From Isoetes taiwanensis (lineage: Eukaryota; Streptophyta; Lycopodiopsida; Isoetales; Isoetaceae): a DNA stretch of 64,000 nt. The notes below the pieces were generated by a model. The model saw only the letters and a program-made list of their open reading frames with translations. It made no database searches and had not been told where the DNA came from. Position numbers and translations under genes: made by a program. Numbering within the stretch: position 1 is the first letter of the stretch; every line of letters starts with the position of its first letter. The stretch is taken from the NCBI GenBank assembly GCA_021234155.1, contig JAJEKV010000041.1:3276829-3340828 (forward strand), given 5' to 3'. This document shows, one piece after another, positions 11,420-22,919 of this stretch.

Positions 11420-13651
11420 TTTTAAAATTGTTGCCAAACTTAAGGGAATTTTGATTTTTGCCAGCTCCTCTTGGAGTTCCAGAGGTACATGAGAAAAAGG
11501 ATCTGCTGGATCCACGGGTGCGGGAGTGCGTGGTAATGAAGCAGCAACTTCTTTGAGTAAGTCGACCTCTGCAGCAATATTCGGATATGTCTGAGAGCGT
11601 GGAGGTTGAGATGTGGAAGGTGCATCTTGTCTTTGCTGAGCTCTGGTGGTGGCATGAACATTAGCCAACGTGCGGCCTTCAGCAGCTTGCATGAGGTTCA
11701 GAATGCTTTGGCGTACTTTAGGCATGACATGAGGCATGAGTTTTTCAAAGTCAGGTGCAAAGTGAACCTTTTTGTCCTCTTCATGAGGGGTTGTGTCAAC
11801 TGCAAAGGCAGGTTGCGTGCCATGAGGACGTGACGCCCTGGTCTGGCGTGAAACCAAACCAACCCAATTTGACGGCTGGATTGGAGGATTAAGAGCCTGA
11901 AAAATTTCTTCCTGTGCTTGTTGATCCATCTGAGGTTGATTGGCAGGAGCTGGTTGATAGCGTGATTGCTGAGGTAGGCGAGGTGGCTTCCGAAGAACGG
12001 GACGCGGGCCTTGTTTGCCATTGGCAATCCAAAGTTGGTAAGCCATGAGGCGGACCGAGGTGGTCTGATTCGTGCCAGGAAGCTGCACATGAACTTGTGG
12101 AAGTTGAGGACATGCCGTGGTGGTATGACCCCATTCGTGACAGTGATAACACTGAGCTTTAGAAGGATCAAAAGGGGGGCGTGTGTTGGGTCCCCGTTGT
12201 TGCTCCTCCGCTTCTTGATAGAGTTGATTGGGTTGAGCCCGCAGTGGTTGCGGCTGATATCGCGATTGTTGCTGAGGTGTTGTTTGCACTTGATAAACCA
12301 GCTTGTTGCGGAAAGGTGTAGGATGAGTGCGAGTGCACTCTTCCGTGGCATGATTGCACATGTTGCATCTTTTACAATGAGGCGGGCCATTGGTGGAGTT
12401 GCACTCATTTGCCAAGTGGCCTTGATGTTTGCAGATATGGCACCGATCCGATCGCTACCGCAGATTGGCGTGTTGAGGTTGGACAAAATAGCCTATGGAA
12501 CCATGACTGGTGGTATGAAAGGGAGCTCCTGAAGAGCCACGCCACGGGAGGAAACATTGACAGAGTGATTGACAAGGTCGATAGCCTGCTCCAAAGTCTT
12601 CGGGCGCAGGTATTCAGTCATGAGTCGGATAGCTGGAGGAAGTTCTTGGAGAAACCAGACCAAGATCCGCTCGTGGTTCGGGTACTCTTTGAGTTTGGTT
12701 TGAAAGCAGATGTGAAGTCGATCCGCAAAATCCTCAGGCGGACTCCGTGGGCTCTTGTTGAAGGTCATTGAGTTGCTTGAGATGAAGTTGATCATCATCC
12801 GGGGTTCCATAGTGAGAAAGAAAAGCAGTTTTCATTTCGACCAATCTTGTTTCAAAGTGGCTTTTGTTGGACATAAGCCATTGATGAGGAGAGAAACGCA
12901 GGTGTGGTGGAAAAGATATGGAATTTCAGTTGAGGTTGTGCATGACCATTTAGGACAGCCAGAGCCTCAAATTCTTCCATGTGGGCCTGAGCACTTTGGT
13001 CTAATGGTTTGCCTTTCGTGTTGCCAAAGGTTGGATAAGTCACCTTTTAAGGGTCCGAAAGGTAGAGGTGAAAGTGCTTGGCTGGACAGGAACTGGATAG
13101 GGATTATATTGAGGTGGAGTTGGAGGTGGCATTGTGCCTGAAAGACTCTGATGAAGGGGTGAATGAGGGGGAGGTACTGGAGGTGCCCCGATCATTGGTT
13201 TTGAGGTCTGGTAAGGTTGTAAACAGGAAGAGCAAAGGGGAAATGTAGGGAAGGGAAATTCCCGGGAGGAGCAAAAGAGACATGTGGATATCCCTGTCCG
13301 CCCGGAGGAGATGATGGTTGTGAAGGCAGAGGCGTATGGCCAGAAGAATGATGGATGTAGGCATGTTCGGGGGTATGAAAGTAAGGTTGAGAAGGTTGAG
13401 CCTGATAGGGCTCCTGATAGTGATGAGGTGATCCGAGGCCGAGTACGTTTACACGCTTGACGCGGGGAACTGGGACGAGACATGACACGAGGGGTGGGTG
13501 GCGCCGACTGAGCCCTAGACCGAATGTGGCCTCCCTCAATGTCATAAGCAGATCCATACATGTCGCGAACAATTTCCCGTCGATGATGGCGCTCCAAGCG
13601 AGACGCCGTCTGGGAAAGAAGTTCTTCTGGCGTGAAGTTTCGGGCAGACAT
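11420..13651 (-). pseudogene. gag: gag polyprotein (frameshifted)
   Basis: Structural polyprotein forming the retrotransposon particle. It starts at the ATG ending at 13651 (MSARNFTPEELLSQTASRLE), about 45 bases inside the LTR. A Pro/Gln-rich linker follows in another frame (13450-13192, with SPHHYQEPYQAQPSQPYF). Capsid-like sequence is at 13043-12493 (ERILVWFLQELPPAIRLMTE, LRPKTLEQAIDLVNHSV). A long frame (12415-11072) opens with two zinc knuckles of the CX2CX4HX4C form: CKRCNMCNHATEEC and CYHCHEWGHTTTAC. The protein is spread over at least four frames, so it is not expressed as one chain. Confidence 0.85.
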
Positions 13652-13679
13652 GGCGACAGAAGAAAGGAAAATCGAATCA

Positions 13680-13698
13680 AACCCGGCAGCGGCGACAG
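13680..13698 (-). promoter_or_regulatory. Primer binding site, tRNA-Asp-like
   Basis: Directly inside the 5' LTR the element strand reads C, then TGTCGCCGCTGCCGGG. This is close to the complement of a plant tRNA-Asp 3' end (TGGCGCCGTTGCCGGG), with two differences. Related Ty3/gypsy lineages use that primer. The assignment is tentative because of the mismatches. Confidence 0.55.
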
Positions 13699-14295
13699 TG
13701 TTTGGGGTCTGGGTTTGGGAACTCCTGCAAGACAGCCCTCTGTGAGGACCCGTGGATCTAACAGGAGAATCCGGAGACTATGTCACGCGGGATTTGCAAG
13801 AAGAGAACAAGAAAGAGAAAACAGAACAAAAAGAGAACAATGAGATCACAATGAGGAAAACAACTCCCTTGACATCAATGATGATACATGAGCTCTCGCA
13901 ATCGAGAGGAAACTGAAGTGAGACAAGACTCAAAACTCATCTAAAAACTCATGTGCTAGCTCTACTCATATATATAGTACAATGGCCTTTGGCCCAATAT
14001 AGACACTCTGCCTGATTTCGGTGCCGACTCCTGGAAGGAGACCTGATTTGCAGGAATGCTGGCGGTGCCTCTTGAAGTGCCTGGAATCACGCTGACGCTG
14101 ACGCGAGCGGTGACGGGCCGTCACTTGTCTGAGCGGCGCCTCTTGGTAGCAGACGCAGGCTTTGACTGCGTGGTCTGCTGCTTGGTCTTTTGCTGGGCCT
14201 TTGACGACTGACCCGTGTCTGACTGTGGATCCTTGGCCTTGACTTGGTCCGACGAATGCATGAATAGTCCTGTGCCAGGAGGCACAGGACTAACA
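13699..14295 (-). repeat. 5' LTR of Ty3/gypsy element
   Basis: 597 bp copy with the same TG...CA ends, followed on the + strand by the target duplication ATGCC. It carries the same U3 inverted repeat as the other LTR (near 14268-14292). Confidence 0.95.
13969..13974 (-). promoter_or_regulatory. TATA box in the 5' LTR
   Basis: TATATA within CATATATATAGTAC, followed on the element strand by a long R/U5 region. It is the only good TATA in the LTR and is present at the same place in both copies. Confidence 0.55.
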
Positions 14296-14974
14296 ATGCC
14301 ATATAATATGAACAAGCTCAATAATATTATTATTTATTGTCAGAAGCCCGATGCTTGATTCCATAGGCAGACCTAGCATATCTTAGGTGTTTTGCTTCTG
14401 AATTAAATGGCTATAAAAGATGATGCCCACTTCAATTCTTTTAGCCGTTATGAAGTGGGATAAAACAATTGAGTAGGGATTGCTCTTTAAGGAGCCCATC
14501 CTCGAATTTGATGTTTTTTTTATAAATGAATAGTTCAATCTAATTAACATGAAAGCTATACTTATATCTTGCATACTTTAGATGAATGACTTTGTGCTAA
14601 TTTGTGTTATGCGATGGGAGATGCTTTCACAAACACCAACACCACTGGAATATCTAGTATTGGCCCCGGGGGATTCACCTATATACAATATGGATATGCC
14701 ATCTGCGTTACTAGGGTAGCAAGAAAACCCATAGTATACGGTCCAAAAGAACTAGAAAAATACCCATATCGAAAATGTACAGGCTTAAAATATTGCAAAA
14801 TGTGATAAAAACCACCCCTTTCCATATATTTTCGTACGAAAGCTCTCCAAAAATAACCCATTTCTTATAACTCAGATGGTTCATACGGGATTTCAGGGTG
14901 AACCCCCTTGGTATTGGCTATAACTTGTGTTGTGACCAAAGCATCAAAACCTCAGTTACAATTACTTTAAAACC
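14296..14974. other. No gene recognised
   Basis: AT-rich sequence after the Ty3 target duplication. No convincing coding frame, repeat or element end was seen. Confidence 0.5.
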
Positions 14975-16870
14975 ACTTTACTGGAGAGGGCATAAGAGAA
15001 CTATCAGATAGCAGCTGGTCATACGTGTGTTGCACCAGCTCTGGAGCATGCGCATATAAGAGAGCTCTTGTATTGTCATCATCGTCTGCTGAAACACATT
15101 CCGAAAAATTCATAGATATAAAACAAGCCAATAATTAAAAAGATAAAACTTGCCTAAATTGCTCTTACAAGATGAAGACATATGGAATCAAGAAGCATGC
15201 TCCCTTTGTCTCTAGGATGGAACCGTGGACCAACTCTTCTAATAATTGTGCACGCTTCAGCTACACCATTCATGCTTATAGCCTAGTCCAATAACCTTGT
15301 CCATGTTCCTCCATGATAATGTTATCAGAATGTCCTGCGTAATGTGAAAAATGAATCATTTCCAAGCATGCCTACATAGACACCATCTCAAAATTGAGTT
15401 AACCTCGTCTATGGACATCTTCATAATAATTTTAACTGCACTATGTCAGACCTCGCAAAGTTCAAAACGCACTATACATTCATTATGAAGTTGAATTATA
15501 CTTTTGAGTTTATGAGCTAACTCATCTGCCTTCTCATTACCAGCAGTGGCACGAAACTTATCAATTGCATGTGCAAGTGTTGTACTAGATGACAGATATT
15601 GCAAGGTTAACAGATTATGCCTTACCAACAACGCATCTCAATGCATCATAAATTTTAATTTGGAAGCATAAAACTGCAAGTTATCGTTCAAGGAGCTCTA
15701 GCAAATTATCTTCTACAATTCAGAAGGAGCATACCATGACTTATAGTCCATGTTTGAACAACTGCATTACTAAGATAATTAAACCTGGAAATTTGAAATG
15801 ACAACCAACCTAGCAACACAATACATAAGTAAGCTTCTTTCATTTAATCAAAAGGAAAAAAAAAAATCAGCTAATAGTGCATACCCTTGTTCAAGTGTGA
15901 GTTGTTGAGAACCTTCAACTTTCCGCCTTTCAGCAAGACGTAAAAGCAGATGTGCTGTTAATGCATGTTCTCCTTTATTAACATAATACCCTGACAACAA
16001 TTTCAAATACTTTGCCTGCTCCATGGATAATGGCTGCAAGACATGTATCATGGACGGTGCAGATGGTACTGGACTTCTCACACATAGTCTATAGTTTGTG
16101 CACATGGAAAGGTTAAACAGTAAGAAAATCACACGATGTTTGTTAACCCTAGGAAATCAAAATCCTTTCACTTTGTGGTTAATGCGTTACTTACAAAGGA
16201 ACAATTACCTTTCTTGACTGAAAAATTTCCAATACTTTGCAAGAATAGGACCAGATCTGGACCATCAAATTTAAGTAGTTCACATTCTAGACCAAGTTCA
16301 ATCATTGTTTGGTATACTTATTCATGGAAAGCACGATCAGACCATCTTAGACTAATTGGACAATTTGCCTTACATGAACATCTCGAGCTGCTACATCAAT
16401 AATATGATGTGCACCAACAAGCCTTCCTGGAGACTTGAACTCTAGTCGATGAGAGGAAACACTGTTGTAACACTATTGTTGTACTGCAAGTGATTCAAGA
16501 TAAAGACTCTCATTAATATGCTCATTAAATGCATTTTCAATGGGATCTGAGGCCTTAGCTTTATGCATAGGCAAATCAATTACAGCCTCATAGAACCTAT
16601 CCAGGATAATTAGATAATATAAACATGCTGAACTTTCCACTAGCATCAGAAGAAAGACGACAAACTTACCTTCAATCTTAACCATTGGCAGACTTGTAAC
16701 CTTCTCTAGCAAGCTTACGCTCTCTTGCAAGCATTTGTTGCTCCTCACTATCAGCTGCTGATGCCGCTCGTTCTAGACATTTAACATCTTGATAAAATGT
16801 ATAAACTGACTTGTTATAGTAACTAGGACACCCTTCATGCAATTTAGTGTTGATATCATCAACAATGCCC
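14975..16870 (-). pseudogene. NUP155: NUP155 (nucleoporin 155) C-terminal pseudogene with introns
   Basis: Nup155 is an inner-ring scaffold protein of the nuclear pore. Read on the - strand, family blocks appear in the correct order: INTKLHEGCPSYYNKSVYTF and VKCLERAASAADSEEQQ (exon 16870-16670), FYEAVIDLPMHKAKASDP (exon from 16596), VRQIVQLV then AFHE-stop-VYQTMIELGLE (16400-16230), QAKYLKLLSGYYVNKGEHAL and LLLRLAERRKVEG (16030-15880), LAVLCFQIKI (about 15690), ELAHKLKSIIQLHNE (15540), GVAEACTIIRRVGP (15260), and HTYDQLLSDSSLMPSP (about 15010). Introns are retained (GTAAGT after 16670, acceptor before 16596), so it is not a retrocopy. In-frame stops and frameshifts show decay. The N-terminal propeller is absent. 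Confidence 0.85.
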
Positions 16871-18118
16871 CTGCCATCAAGGAATATATAATACTTTAGA
16901 AATATGCATAGGCTAAAAAATATGCTCTTAAAAATCGTGCAAAAATTAAAACTTAATATACCAAGCACTTCTACAAGTGCTGCAATGAGCTAGTTGAGGA
17001 ACAAACAAGTTGGTGAAACGTGAGCTGCACAAGCTGGCGATGTACGTGGCATTTAACCTTTGAGCTAGCCGGGTATGATCATGTCATGAGGTCGTGTCAT
17101 GTCATGTCATGTCATGCACATATCTTCTGTATGTTTCTGTAGCCAATAAAACCATGCTCTTTGCTAACATTTATGCTTAAAGACATGTGTTCATTCTAAT
17201 GGCCCAGAAAAGAGAGTCAAATAACTGAGGTTGCAGAGTCTTCTTTCTTTAGTAAGTTACATTCCGTATCTTCTACAGTTGCACGAATCCAGAACGTTTA
17301 TTAGAGAAAAAGGCCACAGGGGCAGAGGTCTTCCCCTCTTAGGAGCAATCAGAGCAACTTGGGATATCTTCCCCAGCTAAAGATCCTCCTGCACATCACT
17401 AGATTACAGCACGGGACAATGTGCTTATTTCCTAACTCGTCCAGTTTACATCCTTCTCCATGAGTAACCAAATGGCATAAGCATGTTACTCCAAAACAAT
17501 AAACAAATGCAAGCCCTCAAGTTTTTTTTGTGATGTTTAGTTCTTGAGCTTACAAATTTTCAATAGCCTGTCCAAATTTTCATAACTTGTATTACAGCCA
17601 ATTTTGATAGGGACCTGTCACTGTTCTAAGTGTCAATAACCCAGCAACTCTTGAGGGAAAAAGTAGCACCAGACCATATGTGAGAAGATGGGTATAGAGA
17701 TGAAGCAATAGAGCATCACACCTTTGCTGATGCTGGATCATTTCGTTTGACTGCTTCTTTTATAGCTTTTTGCACATTCTTTTCCTCACGTTGTATATAT
17801 GAATATCAAAATAGGAAAGAGTATTTATGACCAGAGCGAGGAGACATCCAGAGACCAGTTCTCTGTAACAAAGGGAAAGCTCTTGCATAAATCCATGCTT
17901 AGAATTTGCAAACTCGGCTTTCTAGTTTAACAATAAAGATCTCTCACAATTAGCAACTCATCTTACTAATTAATCAAATGAAGAGATCTAGAGTTGTCTA
18001 AATTAGTTCTGAGATTGCATCATGTACGAAACCCTGGAATTTAGGGTAAATGATTATATCACAAGAACTAAGAGGAGATTCACTGAATTGTGGTCATTAC
18101 AAGCAAATGGATCACTTA
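16871..18118. other. No gene recognised; short (TGTCA)n run
   Basis: Upstream of the NUP155 remnant. No further family blocks were found. A short tandem pentamer TGTCA (about 17094-17116) is the only repeat noted. Confidence 0.5.
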
Positions 18119-18121
18119 ATC

Positions 18122-18540
18122 CACTACAAAAAAATTGCCCTGTTACGACGTCTATTACGACGTCCAGACGTCGTTTGAACGTCGATGAACGACGCCAAAA
18201 AGTCGATGAACGACGCCTATAACGATGTCTGCACGTCGTTTTACGACGCGGACGCGTCACTATACGCGTCACTATACGCGTCGCAACGGTGTCGTCTTAA
18301 AGCGACGACGTGACGTCGTTCAACGACGCCACATACGTGGTTCGCCGCCACGGGCGCTACCGCGGCGATGGCGTCGGCCCGAGGTTCTTGGCGATGGCGA
18401 CCGTGGTTGACGCCGTTTAACGACGTCACGCATTACGCGGCGACCACGCCGGGCGGCTAGCGTGGCGTTACCCGGCGCAGATTCTTGACGTGGCGATACG
18501 TAAGCAACGTCGTTTAACGACGTTGCTTACGTGTATTAAA
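18122..18540. repeat. Left terminal palindrome array, CGTCGTT/AACGACG family
   Basis: CpG-rich block with repeated GACGTC, CGTCGTT and AACGACG words, a short tandem ACGCGTCACTAT (near 18246-18275), and a perfect 35-bp palindrome at 18498-18532 (17-bp arms around one T). This resembles the subterminal transposase-binding repeats of CACTA elements. The base composition is very unlike the AT-rich interior at 18540-19180. Confidence 0.75.
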
Positions 18541-19682
18541 AAAAAAAATTTAAATTTTTTTTTAATAAATTGAAAAAAATAATAATAATACATTTATTAT
18601 GAATGAAGTTAATACATTTAATTTAAAGCCTATAAAATGAATTTAACCAATAAAGAAATATAAGATTTTAATGTCATTAAATGATGTCGCTTAAATATAT
18701 TAAAAAAATACAAAAATAAATGAAGCCCCAATTTTTTTAGCTAAATACATTAATCAATAAATTAAGCTAAATACATTAATCAATACATTAAGCATATTGA
18801 AAATTAAATGCTTACACGGGTACAAGGTGTAAAGTTGTTTTGCACAAACAACGATTTGCTAGGAGTGTACATGCAAAACAATAAATTTAATGATTAGTAA
18901 AATATTAGTATAAATAAACAACTTAAAGGAAAAAAAATGGAAAATCAATGGGGAGGGGTGGTTTCAATGACGTCCCTTCTTGGATAACAATTTAACCTAA
19001 ATAAAGCATTAGTATTTTATTAGCGTATTGAAAAAATTAAATCCTTACCGAAGAGGTGCCAACTTGTTTTGCAAGAACAACACATTTTGGTTTGTACATG
19101 CAAAACAAAAATTCAATGATTAGAAAGAAATAGTATAAAACAACTAATAAGGAAAAATTTTTGAAAGAAGAAGAAGGGTCTAGCCTTTTAACGACGCCTT
19201 CTTAGATGGGAAAAAATTAGAAGAAGAATGGAAGAATTCAAGAAGAAAAGGCTAAGAAGAAGAGGAGGAACCCAAAATGGGGAGGAAGAATACTGAAGAA
19301 GATGAAGCGAAAGAGGAGGATTAAGAGTAAGAATTTGAATAAGAGGAGGAAGAAGTAGTATAAGAGGAGGAAGAATCGAAGAAGAAGATGACAAAGGGAA
19401 TGGAAGAATATGTATGGAAGAAGGATGCAAGAATGGAAGAAGAAGAATGAACGTTGAAGAAAGAACAAACAACAAATACAAAAAGCCCTAAATCTACCCA
19501 AAAACAAGTTTAGATTCAAAAAATGAGTTGGTTGATCCGTGCACATACCTTATGAAGCTTGTCTTACACTTAGAATAGACCCCAAAGTAGATCCGCGCCG
19601 AAAATTGCCTCAAAAAACGCTCCTCCATAAGCTTTGCTTGCTCGAAAATAAGCGGCGGGATTGCCGCCTGTTTTCGATTTAA

Positions 19683-19790
19683 ATCACAGGTCGTCGTTTA
19701 ACGACGTCGTGACGTCGTTGAACGACGACAAAAAACGTCGTTGAACGACGTTTGTAACGACGTTTTTTTTTTTTACGACGATTTTTTTTT
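19683..19790. repeat. Second CGTCGTT/AACGACG block ending in poly(T)
   Basis: Same palindromic words as the left end, then two T tracts and TTTAGCAC, which could be a damaged TTTGTAGTG terminus of a 1.67-kb element starting at 18122. The 1.1 kb between them is AT-rich and purine-rich with no gene. Confidence 0.5.
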
Positions 19791-20613
19791 TTTTAGCACA
19801 CCAGCCTAACCAAGCCTACAACCTTTCTTGCAATTCTAGCCTATCCACGTAGCACCTCCACCTCATCAAAAATTGATGTGGCATTAGTTTTACCGTTAAA
19901 TTTTTTTTTCCGAGATCTACGGCTATCGAAATTAAAAAATAGGCAAAAATTGGCCAGGGAGATGGAGGAGGTCACGAATAACTACTTCCATGGAGCCTCT
20001 TGCTTTCTAATTTCATGTTTTGTCAGATCAGAGATCGATCCTTTGTGGTAAAAAGCCCCTCTCTGCTTTTGGCTTTGGTCCTCTGCTTCTCCATTCTTGT
20101 TGCTTTTCGTTGCCGTAGTCTTTCCATGTGCCGTTGGCTGGACTGGAAGATTTGCACGACGGGCCCTTTTTTTTTCCTTTAAGTCGAAAATGTTAAGCAA
20201 GAGCCTTTGGATCTTCATCGGCCTTGCCGAATCCGTCTCATTGCGCCATACCTTCCTGGATCTGTTTGGATTATTAACCAAGTATGTGATCTTTTTTTTG
20301 TTCATCTTTCTATTTCGTTTTTGATGAGCTATATCTGTAGACTTATGGCACAAAATCTAGGATAAAAAAGAATCACAATGGCGACAGATGAAAACCTAGA
20401 CAGGGATGTAGCCTTCTGGAAATTGAAAACAAAGATTGAAAACAAGGTTAAGTTTTTAAATCACAGTTTTGCATTGAATCACAGGTGCTTGAGAGGACTC
20501 TACAACTTTCTATTCATTATTACCAGGTGCTATATATAAACACATTCTTGCCTTTACAAAAACGATCAGCTTAGAGGGGCTGCAAAATTGTCTCATTCTC
20601 TATAGGTGCGCAG

Positions 20614-20802
20614 ATGTTGGAGCGCAGTATTTCCTCTTGCAGTGTTCTTGTTGGAGCAGATGCACAAAACGGATATTCCATGGAAGCTTTCCAACTTCTA
20701 ATGCAAATGCATTTGCAAGGTATGATGCCTAATCATCCAACTCTTAGTAGCATTCTGTATGCATGTAGAAATGCTAATATCATAGGTGAAGACTGCTTAT
20801 AA
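20614..20802 (+). pseudogene. PPR protein fragment (+ strand)
   Basis: PPR proteins bind organellar RNA. The frame contains one good repeat: AQNGYSMEAFQLLMQMHLQG followed by MMPNHPTLSSILYACRNA, the classical PPR pattern (GYxxEAxxLfxxMxxxGxxPNxxTxxsiLxAC). The segment stops at 20802 with no flanking repeats in frame, so it is a fragment. Confidence 0.7.
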
Positions 20803-20856
20803 TATATGCCATGTGTAGCAGTTTACAGCAAATATAGCCTCTGCCTTGCTCTCATT

Positions 20857-21500
20857 TTATGCACTCTGCATGCCTCCAGGTACATTTTTGCAGCAAATAT
20901 TTTTCTCTATATGAACGTGTGCTTGGAAAAAGGAATCCAAGCAGGGGTGCAAAAGCATGTCATTGTCGAGCAATTCTACAGTGTCTAGTGTCTGCCAGTC
21001 TACCTTCCCCAAGACATCAATGAAGCAGCTATCATGTACCAAGTTTTGGCATTTATGTTATTCATTCTTGCAGATGGCCATGTTGTAAGTCATATTCTGG
21101 TGTCTGTTGAAAGCATATAATTGCATTTTTCCTCTTTCTTATAACTTGTACTACATAGAGAATTTGCTCAAACAGATAAAGAGACTTCTTTGAATTTCCA
21201 TGTTCAATGTGCTAGGAAAATACATCATGCTGCATCAATGTGTTGCATGAAACAATATTCTACACAGGCTTTTTTTGAAGGGTTCAAATTACCAAACAGA
21301 TCATGTTTGCATTTCGGATGACACAACAGTCCATGGGATGATATCTTTGTGAAATGATGGAAGGCTGCCTCTATATCACAAGAATGAATAAGCTGAAATT
21401 CTATCATTATACACAAGGCCACAACTGACCTTGGCATTTTTTGAAAGAGCTGGAAAGCTTGCTCTACCATCTCTAATTTAGAGTATGTGAAAGCTGCCAT
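20857..21500 (-). pseudogene. PPR protein fragment (- strand), repeats plus possible E region
   Basis: The first part (21500-21225) reads YSKLEMVEQAFQLFQKMPRS and then DIEAAFHHFTKISSHGL, matching PPR repeats of the PLS type. Further along the same strand (21042-20857) is CFIDVLGKV...TVELLDNDMLLHP...QAHVHIEKNICC, which resembles the region leading into the E domain of PLS-class PPR proteins. Stops separate the parts. It faces the + strand PPR fragment at 20614-20802, so a rearrangement is likely. Confidence 0.55.
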
Positions 21501-22162
21501 GGAAGATGATGTTTACAGTTCAAAACTGTCATTAGAAGACCTCAATTTGTTATTCAATCTGCATATACAACGGTACACTAACAAATATAAACCGTCTGCA
21601 CACACCAATTTCATCTGCTATTCCACTAGATGCTGACCAAAAATTTGTACTTGCATCTTCAGTGCTGTAAAAAAAAGCGTGGATTATACATGCTAAAATC
21701 GAAGTGCTCATTTTATTCATGGCTATGCATGTATGGATCATCTGGTGGCTAAACCTTAACATCTCTATCAGGATATCTTTACAGCCTAGTAAAGCTTAGA
21801 ACATCATAATCAATGATTATATACAGTGGAAGAAGAGCTCGAATTTGCACCTCTATATAGAAGCTACGAAATTGGCCTGGCTACATGGAGCTCTTTGGCC
21901 TGGTGTCTTGACAGGAAAATATTGGAAAAAGCTATCAAAGAGACTTATGAAAAGTGCCCACATAAGTTTGCAGATGCATAAGAAAGCTTGCATGTTTCCA
22001 TATATATCTTCATCTTCAGCTTGTGTGAAGTTATGAATCATCCCAGTCTCATGTTTGTTAAGAAATTAGTAGGAGCAACACAAGATATAGAATTAGTTAT
22101 AATTTAGTCTTTGTTGTATTATTATACTACAAGGTTGTGAATACAATTTCATCCACATGTAT

Positions 22163-22320
22163 TGTAACGTTCCTAACCGACATGCCCTTAACCAACTGGG
22201 CAAAACCGTCTAGACGTTTATGAGTAGTCGCTTCTACCCATTTATGCCGGTGTCTCGGAAACGCCCCACAGGCAGATTCAAGGTTCGAATACTCGAGCGG
22301 TCTACCATGGGTCCGTTACA
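22163..22320 (-). repeat. TRIM 3' LTR
   Basis: 158 bp, ends TGTAACG...CCGTTACA. On the element strand a purine-rich AGTGGAAGAGAC lies just before it, a possible polypurine tract. Confidence 0.93.
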
Positions 22321-22460
22321 GTCTCTTCCACTAGAACTATGCTCGTCCTCGAGCATCCAAGGCTATACCATGTCTATGTCATACCATGTCACAATGATTA
22401 CCAAGTCTTTGCAAATTACCCATGCATATAGGCACCCATGGAGACTCGAACTCGAGACCT

Positions 22461-22472
22461 GCTCTGATACCA
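22461..22472 (-). promoter_or_regulatory. Primer binding site for initiator tRNA-Met
   Basis: On the - strand TGGTATCAGAGC, the complement of the plant initiator tRNA-Met 3' end, two bases inside the 5' LTR. Confidence 0.93.
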
Positions 22473-22474
22473 AC

Positions 22475-22632
22475 TGTAACGTTCCTAACCGACATGCCCT
22501 TAACCAACTGGGCAAAACCGTCTAGACGTTTATGAGTAGTCGCTTCTACCCATTTATGCCGGTGTCTCGGGAACGCCCCACAGGCACATTCAAGGTTCGA
22601 ATACTCGAGCGGCCTACCATGGGTCCGTTACA
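22475..22632 (-). repeat. TRIM 5' LTR
   Basis: 158-bp partner copy with the same ends, adjacent to the primer site and to the TGTAT duplication. Confidence 0.93.
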
Positions 22633-22919
22633 TGTATGAATGTGCAAGTAGCTGAAAAGATTATTGTCCCTCATCAACACTGTTCCTGAAGTTCTGAAGG
22701 TCTCAATATTGCAGTAAAAAATGGAAAAAGTTTGTGCTCCAACTCATACTGGCTCAACGATTTGTGATGATAGAGGTGCATTTCATGAATATTGTTAGAG
22801 GTGCATTTCATGAATATTGTGTGAATATGCAGTAATCTACTATTTACTTATGTTGCTTTACTTATTGCACCATGAAGGGTAAACATTTGTTATTATGTTG
22901 TTCTATCTGGCTAGTATAA

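Larger units (their letters stand above)
6201..14295 (-). mobile_element. Ty3/gypsy LTR retrotransposon, complete but defective (8.1 kb)
   Basis: Both LTRs are 597 bp, start TG and end CA, and are flanked by a 5-bp direct duplication ATGCC (6196-6200 and 14296-14300), so this is a single clean insertion. Read on the - strand the order is LTR, PBS, gag with two CCHC knuckles, protease, RT, RNase H, integrase, 3' noncoding region, polypurine tract, LTR. RT before integrase marks Ty3/gypsy. The integrase C-terminus has a GPY/F-type block (KFRWLGPYQIVQV) and no chromodomain, which points to the non-chromoviral (Tat/Athila-like) side. Frameshifts in gag, protease and integrase make it non-autonomous. 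Confidence 0.93.
22163..22632 (-). mobile_element. TRIM (miniature LTR retrotransposon), 470 bp
   Basis: Two 158-bp direct repeats (22163-22320 and 22475-22632), each beginning TG and ending CA, flank a 154-bp interior. The insertion has a perfect 5-bp duplication TGTAT (22158-22162 and 22633-22637). On the - strand the interior starts with TGGTATCAGAGC, the standard initiator-Met tRNA primer site, two bases from the LTR. There is no coding capacity. The LTRs differ at only a few positions, so the insertion is fairly recent. Confidence 0.95.

Noticed and set aside
12011-12532. + strand frame of 173 codons
   Set aside because: Shadow of the gag zinc-knuckle region on the opposite strand.
14975-16870. 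Functional NUP155 gene
   Set aside because: Several in-frame stops and shifts, and the N-terminal half is missing.
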